Below are positions 61,765 through 64,000 of a stretch of DNA of 64,000 nucleotides, in pieces. The notes under the pieces are model-generated. The model made no database searches. It was not told where the DNA came from and worked only from the letters and a program-made list of their open reading frames with translations. Origin of the DNA: Mesorhizobium sp. BR1-1-16 (lineage in GTDB: Bacteria > Pseudomonadota > Alphaproteobacteria > Rhizobiales > Kaistiaceae); contig NZ_JAIUIE010000001.1 of the NCBI RefSeq assembly GCF_020165495.1, positions 868,001 to 932,000 on the forward strand. Reading direction: 5' to 3'. The translations under genes were made by a program, and so were the position numbers. The first letter of the stretch is position 1. Each line of letters starts with the position of its first letter.

Positions 61765-64000
61765 AAGGCGTCAATCTCTCGGCCTGGGCGCTGGGCCATC
61801 GGTCGTTCATCATTTATTGGATGATCGCGATCGTCGTTGCCGGCACCGCCGCCTTCGTTCATCTCGGCCGTGCCGAAGATCCGGCGATCACCATCAAGAC
61901 CATGATCGTTGGCGCAGCCTGGCCGGGCGCGACGCTCGACGACACGCTGCAGCAGGTGACCGAGCGGCTGGAGCGCAAGCTGCAGGAGATTCCCGCGGTC
62001 GACGATATCCGCAGCGAGACCAGCGCTGGCCGGACGACGCTCTTCGTCAACCTCAAGGACAAGATCACTTCAGCTGAGGTGCCGGACATCTGGTACGAGG
62101 TCCGCAAGGGCATCGGTGATATCCGCGGGTCCCTGCCGCAAGGCGTCGTCGGACCGGTCTTCAACGATGATTTCGGCGACACGTTCGGGACGATCTACGC
62201 CTTCACCTCCGATGGCTTCACGCATCGTGAGCTGCGCGATTATGTCGAGGGGGTGCGCTCGAAGCTGCTCTCGATGCCGGACGTCTCCAAGATCGACATC
62301 CTCGGCGCGCAGGACGAGCGCATCTATGTCGAATTCTCGGCCGAGCAACTCGCCGGCCTCGGCATCGACCGCAATCAGCTCATCGCGGCTCTGAGGGCGC
62401 AGAATGTCGTCAGCCCGGCGGGTGTGCTGGAAACGGGGGACGAACGCATCGCCGTCCGCGTGACCGGTGCGTTCGAATCCGAAAAAGACCTGCTCGACAT
62501 CAATTTCGTGGCCAATGGCCGCCTCATCCGTCTGCGCGACATCGCTGAGGTTCATCGCGGCTTTGCCGATCCGCCGCAGCCGATGTTCCGCGTCAACGGC
62601 AAGCCGGCGATCGGCCTGGCGATCTCGATGAAGGATGGCGGCGATATCCTCGCGCTCGGTGGCAATATCCGCACGGCGATGAACGAGATCACGGCCGAGC
62701 TGCCGCTCGGCATCGAGCCGACGCTCGTCGCGGACCAGGCCGAGGTCGTCGACGACGCGATCGGCGAGTTCACGGCCTCCCTCTGGCAGGCGATTGCCAT
62801 CATCGCGGTGGTCAGCTTCGTCAGCCTCGGCATCCGGGCCGGAACCGTTGTCGCGCTCGCGATCCCGCTGTCGCTCGCGATGGTCTTCGCGGTGATGGAC
62901 ATTGCCGGCATCGACCTGCAGCGCATTTCGCTCGGCGCGCTGATCATCGCGCTCAGCCTGCTGGTCGACGACGCCATGACGACGGTCGATTCGATCTCCT
63001 CGCGGCTTGCCAATGGCGAGAGCAAGGAAGCGGCCGCCGCCAACACCTTCAAGACGCTGGCGCTCGCCATGCTGACCGGGACGCTGGTCACCGCCGCCGG
63101 ATTCGTGCCGATCGGCTTCGCCCAGAGTTCCGCCGGCGAATACACGTTCTCGATCTTCGCGGTGGTCGGCATCGCGCTGGTCGTCTCGTGGATCGGCGCG
63201 GTCACCTTCTCGCCGCTGATCGCCGTGCTCCTCCTGAAGAAGCCGGAACCGAAGACGGTCGACGCTCCTCCCGGCTTAGTTGCGCGGACGTTCCGCACGA
63301 TCCTGTTGACGGCGATGCGCATGCGCTGGTTGACGATCGGCGTCGCCGTGGCCTTCTTCGTATTGGCGCTGCTGACCCTTCCCCATGTGCCGCGCCAGTT
63401 CTTCCCGGCTTCGGATCGCGCCGAACTGCTGGTCGATCTTCGCCTGCCGCAGAACGCCTCGATCGAGGCGAGCGCCGATGCCTCGGCTAAGCTAGATGCC
63501 ATCCTCGGTGCCGATCCGGATGTCGCGCGCTGGAGCACCTATGTCGGCCGCGGTGCGGTCCGCTTCTATCTGCCGCTCAACGTCGAACTCGCCAATCCGT
63601 TCTTCTCGCAGGCTGTGGTGATCGCGAAGGACGTCTCCGCCCGCCTTCGTCTGCAGGAAAAGCTCGAAAAGGTCCTCGCCGAGGACTTCCCCGGCGCAGT
63701 GACGCGCGTCTCGCCGCTTGAGCTCGGCCCGCCGGTCGGTTGGCCCGTCCAGTATCGCGTCAGTGGGCCGGATATCGAAAAGGTACGCCAGATCGCGCAG
63801 CAGCTCGCCAGCGTGCTGTCGTCCAATCCGGATGCGCTGCGCGTCAACTACGACTGGATGGAGCCGGCGCGGATGGTCCGCGTTCAGATCGACCAGAACG
63901 AGGCGCGGCTGCTCGGCCTCTCCTCGCAGGCGCTGGCCTCGGCCCTGAACGCCGTCGTCTCCGGCTCGACGGTCACGCAGGTTCGCGACGATATCTACCT
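61761..64000 (+). CDS. RND efflux pump inner-membrane permease (cut by window edge)
   Basis: AcrB/MexB-like RND superfamily pump, about 747 residues visible, missing the C-terminal part. It starts MKGVNLSAWALGHRSFIIYW, has the periplasmic PEDPAITIKTM-like AEDPAITIKTMIVGAAWPGAT, and transmembrane helices 2-6 with LGALIIALSLLVDDAMTTVD, where the paired Asp residues are the proton-relay DD. Next comes FVPIGFAQSSAGEYTFSIFA, a family element. It forms a trimeric drug/proton antiporter with the preceding adaptor, and may use TolC at 20.8 kb. Translationally coupled by ATGA. Confidence 0.95.
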   Translation, partial: MKGVNLSAWALGHRSFIIYWMIAIVVAGTAAFVHLGRAEDPAITIKTMIVGAAWPGATLDDTLQQVTERLERKLQEIPAVDDIRSETSAGRTTLFVNLKDKITSAEVPDIWYEVRKGIGDIRGSLPQGVVGPVFNDDFGDTFGTIYAFTSDGFTHRELRDYVEGVRSKLLSMPDVSKIDILGAQDERIYVEFSAEQLAGLGIDRNQLIAALRAQNVVSPAGVLETGDERIAVRVTGAFESEKDLLDINFVANGRLIRLRDIAEVHRGFADPPQPMFRVNGKPAIGLAISMKDGGDILALGGNIRTAMNEITAELPLGIEPTLVADQAEVVDDAIGEFTASLWQAIAIIAVVSFVSLGIRAGTVVALAIPLSLAMVFAVMDIAGIDLQRISLGALIIALSLLVDDAMTTVDSISSRLANGESKEAAAANTFKTLALAMLTGTLVTAAGFVPIGFAQSSAGEYTFSIFAVVGIALVVSWIGAVTFSPLIAVLLLKKPEPKTVDAPPGLVARTFRTILLTAMRMRWLTIGVAVAFFVLALLTLPHVPRQFFPASDRAELLVDLRLPQNASIEASADASAKLDAILGADPDVARWSTYVGRGAVRFYLPLNVELANPFFSQAVVIAKDVSARLRLQEKLEKVLAEDFPGAVTRVSPLELGPPVGWPVQYRVSGPDIEKVRQIAQQLASVLSSNPDALRVNYDWMEPARMVRVQIDQNEARLLGLSSQALASALNAVVSGSTVTQVRDDIY

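Noticed and set aside
1-64000. Mobile elements, prophage, CRISPR, defence system
   Set aside because: No transposase, integrase, repeat-spacer array, restriction enzyme, toxin-antitoxin pair or other known defence gene was seen on either strand.

Overview
The window is high-GC chromosomal DNA from an alphaproteobacterium, most likely of the order Hyphomicrobiales (Rhizobiales). The evidence is a GTTC-N7-GTTC type LexA box between divergent uvrA and ssb, a PopZ (DUF2497) gene in the order pcm-tolC-popZ-valS, the gltA-gltX-comEC block, an alphaproteobacterial ComEC without a full metallo-beta-lactamase domain, a DivJ/PleC/PdhS-like histidine kinase and an FNR/FixK-type box. The genus cannot be fixed from the sequence alone. 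I see no transposase, integrase, prophage or CRISPR array; the window reads as core genome with metabolic and transport modules between housekeeping genes.

Layout. 1-6.5 kb: DNA repair (uvrA, cut by the left edge; ssb; a Mug/UDG-like glycosylase), a TPR-glycosyltransferase, a MOSC protein and two membrane proteins. 6.5-9.4 kb: an MBOAT O-acyltransferase overlapping an SGNH-like partner. 9.7-17 kb: gyrA, coaD, two tandem cyclophilins, queA and tgt. 17-19.7 kb: small proteins, cobD and tRNA-Cys. 19.9-29.6 kb: pcm, tolC, popZ, valS, an LprI-like protein, gltA and gltX. 29.7-35.6 kb: comEC, histidine kinase, Fe-S-type uracil-DNA glycosylase, an Lrp regulator and a group III truncated hemoglobin behind an FNR/FixK-like box.

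35.6-45.2 kb is transport and catabolism: a polar amino-acid ABC transporter without its ATPase, mobA-benE with a divergent GntR regulator and a perfect operator palindrome, an ABC exporter preceded by a possible tiny leader ORF, and a ThuA plus Gfo/Idh oxidoreductase pair behind a LacI-type operator. 45.4-54.8 kb: tRNA-Val, mazG, arcD-arcA (arginine deiminase without arcB), an alpha/beta hydrolase, and a GntP permease plus patatin divergent from an AraC regulator. 54.8-60.3 kb: a seven-gene Mrp-like cation/proton antiporter operon in the order E-F-G-(A'B)-C-D-D'. 60.6-64 kb: an RND efflux pair cut by the right edge.

Most notable: GyrA carries Gln and Phe at the two quinolone-binding positions (E. 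coli 83 and 87); the SGNH-like partner of the MBOAT enzyme has a C-terminal region resembling a pseudopilin tail; a Shine-Dalgarno-containing inverted repeat faces two ways upstream of the ABC exporter; and the Mrp-like operon has the gene order of membrane-bound hydrogenase antiporter modules. No complete new defence or mobile system was recognised.
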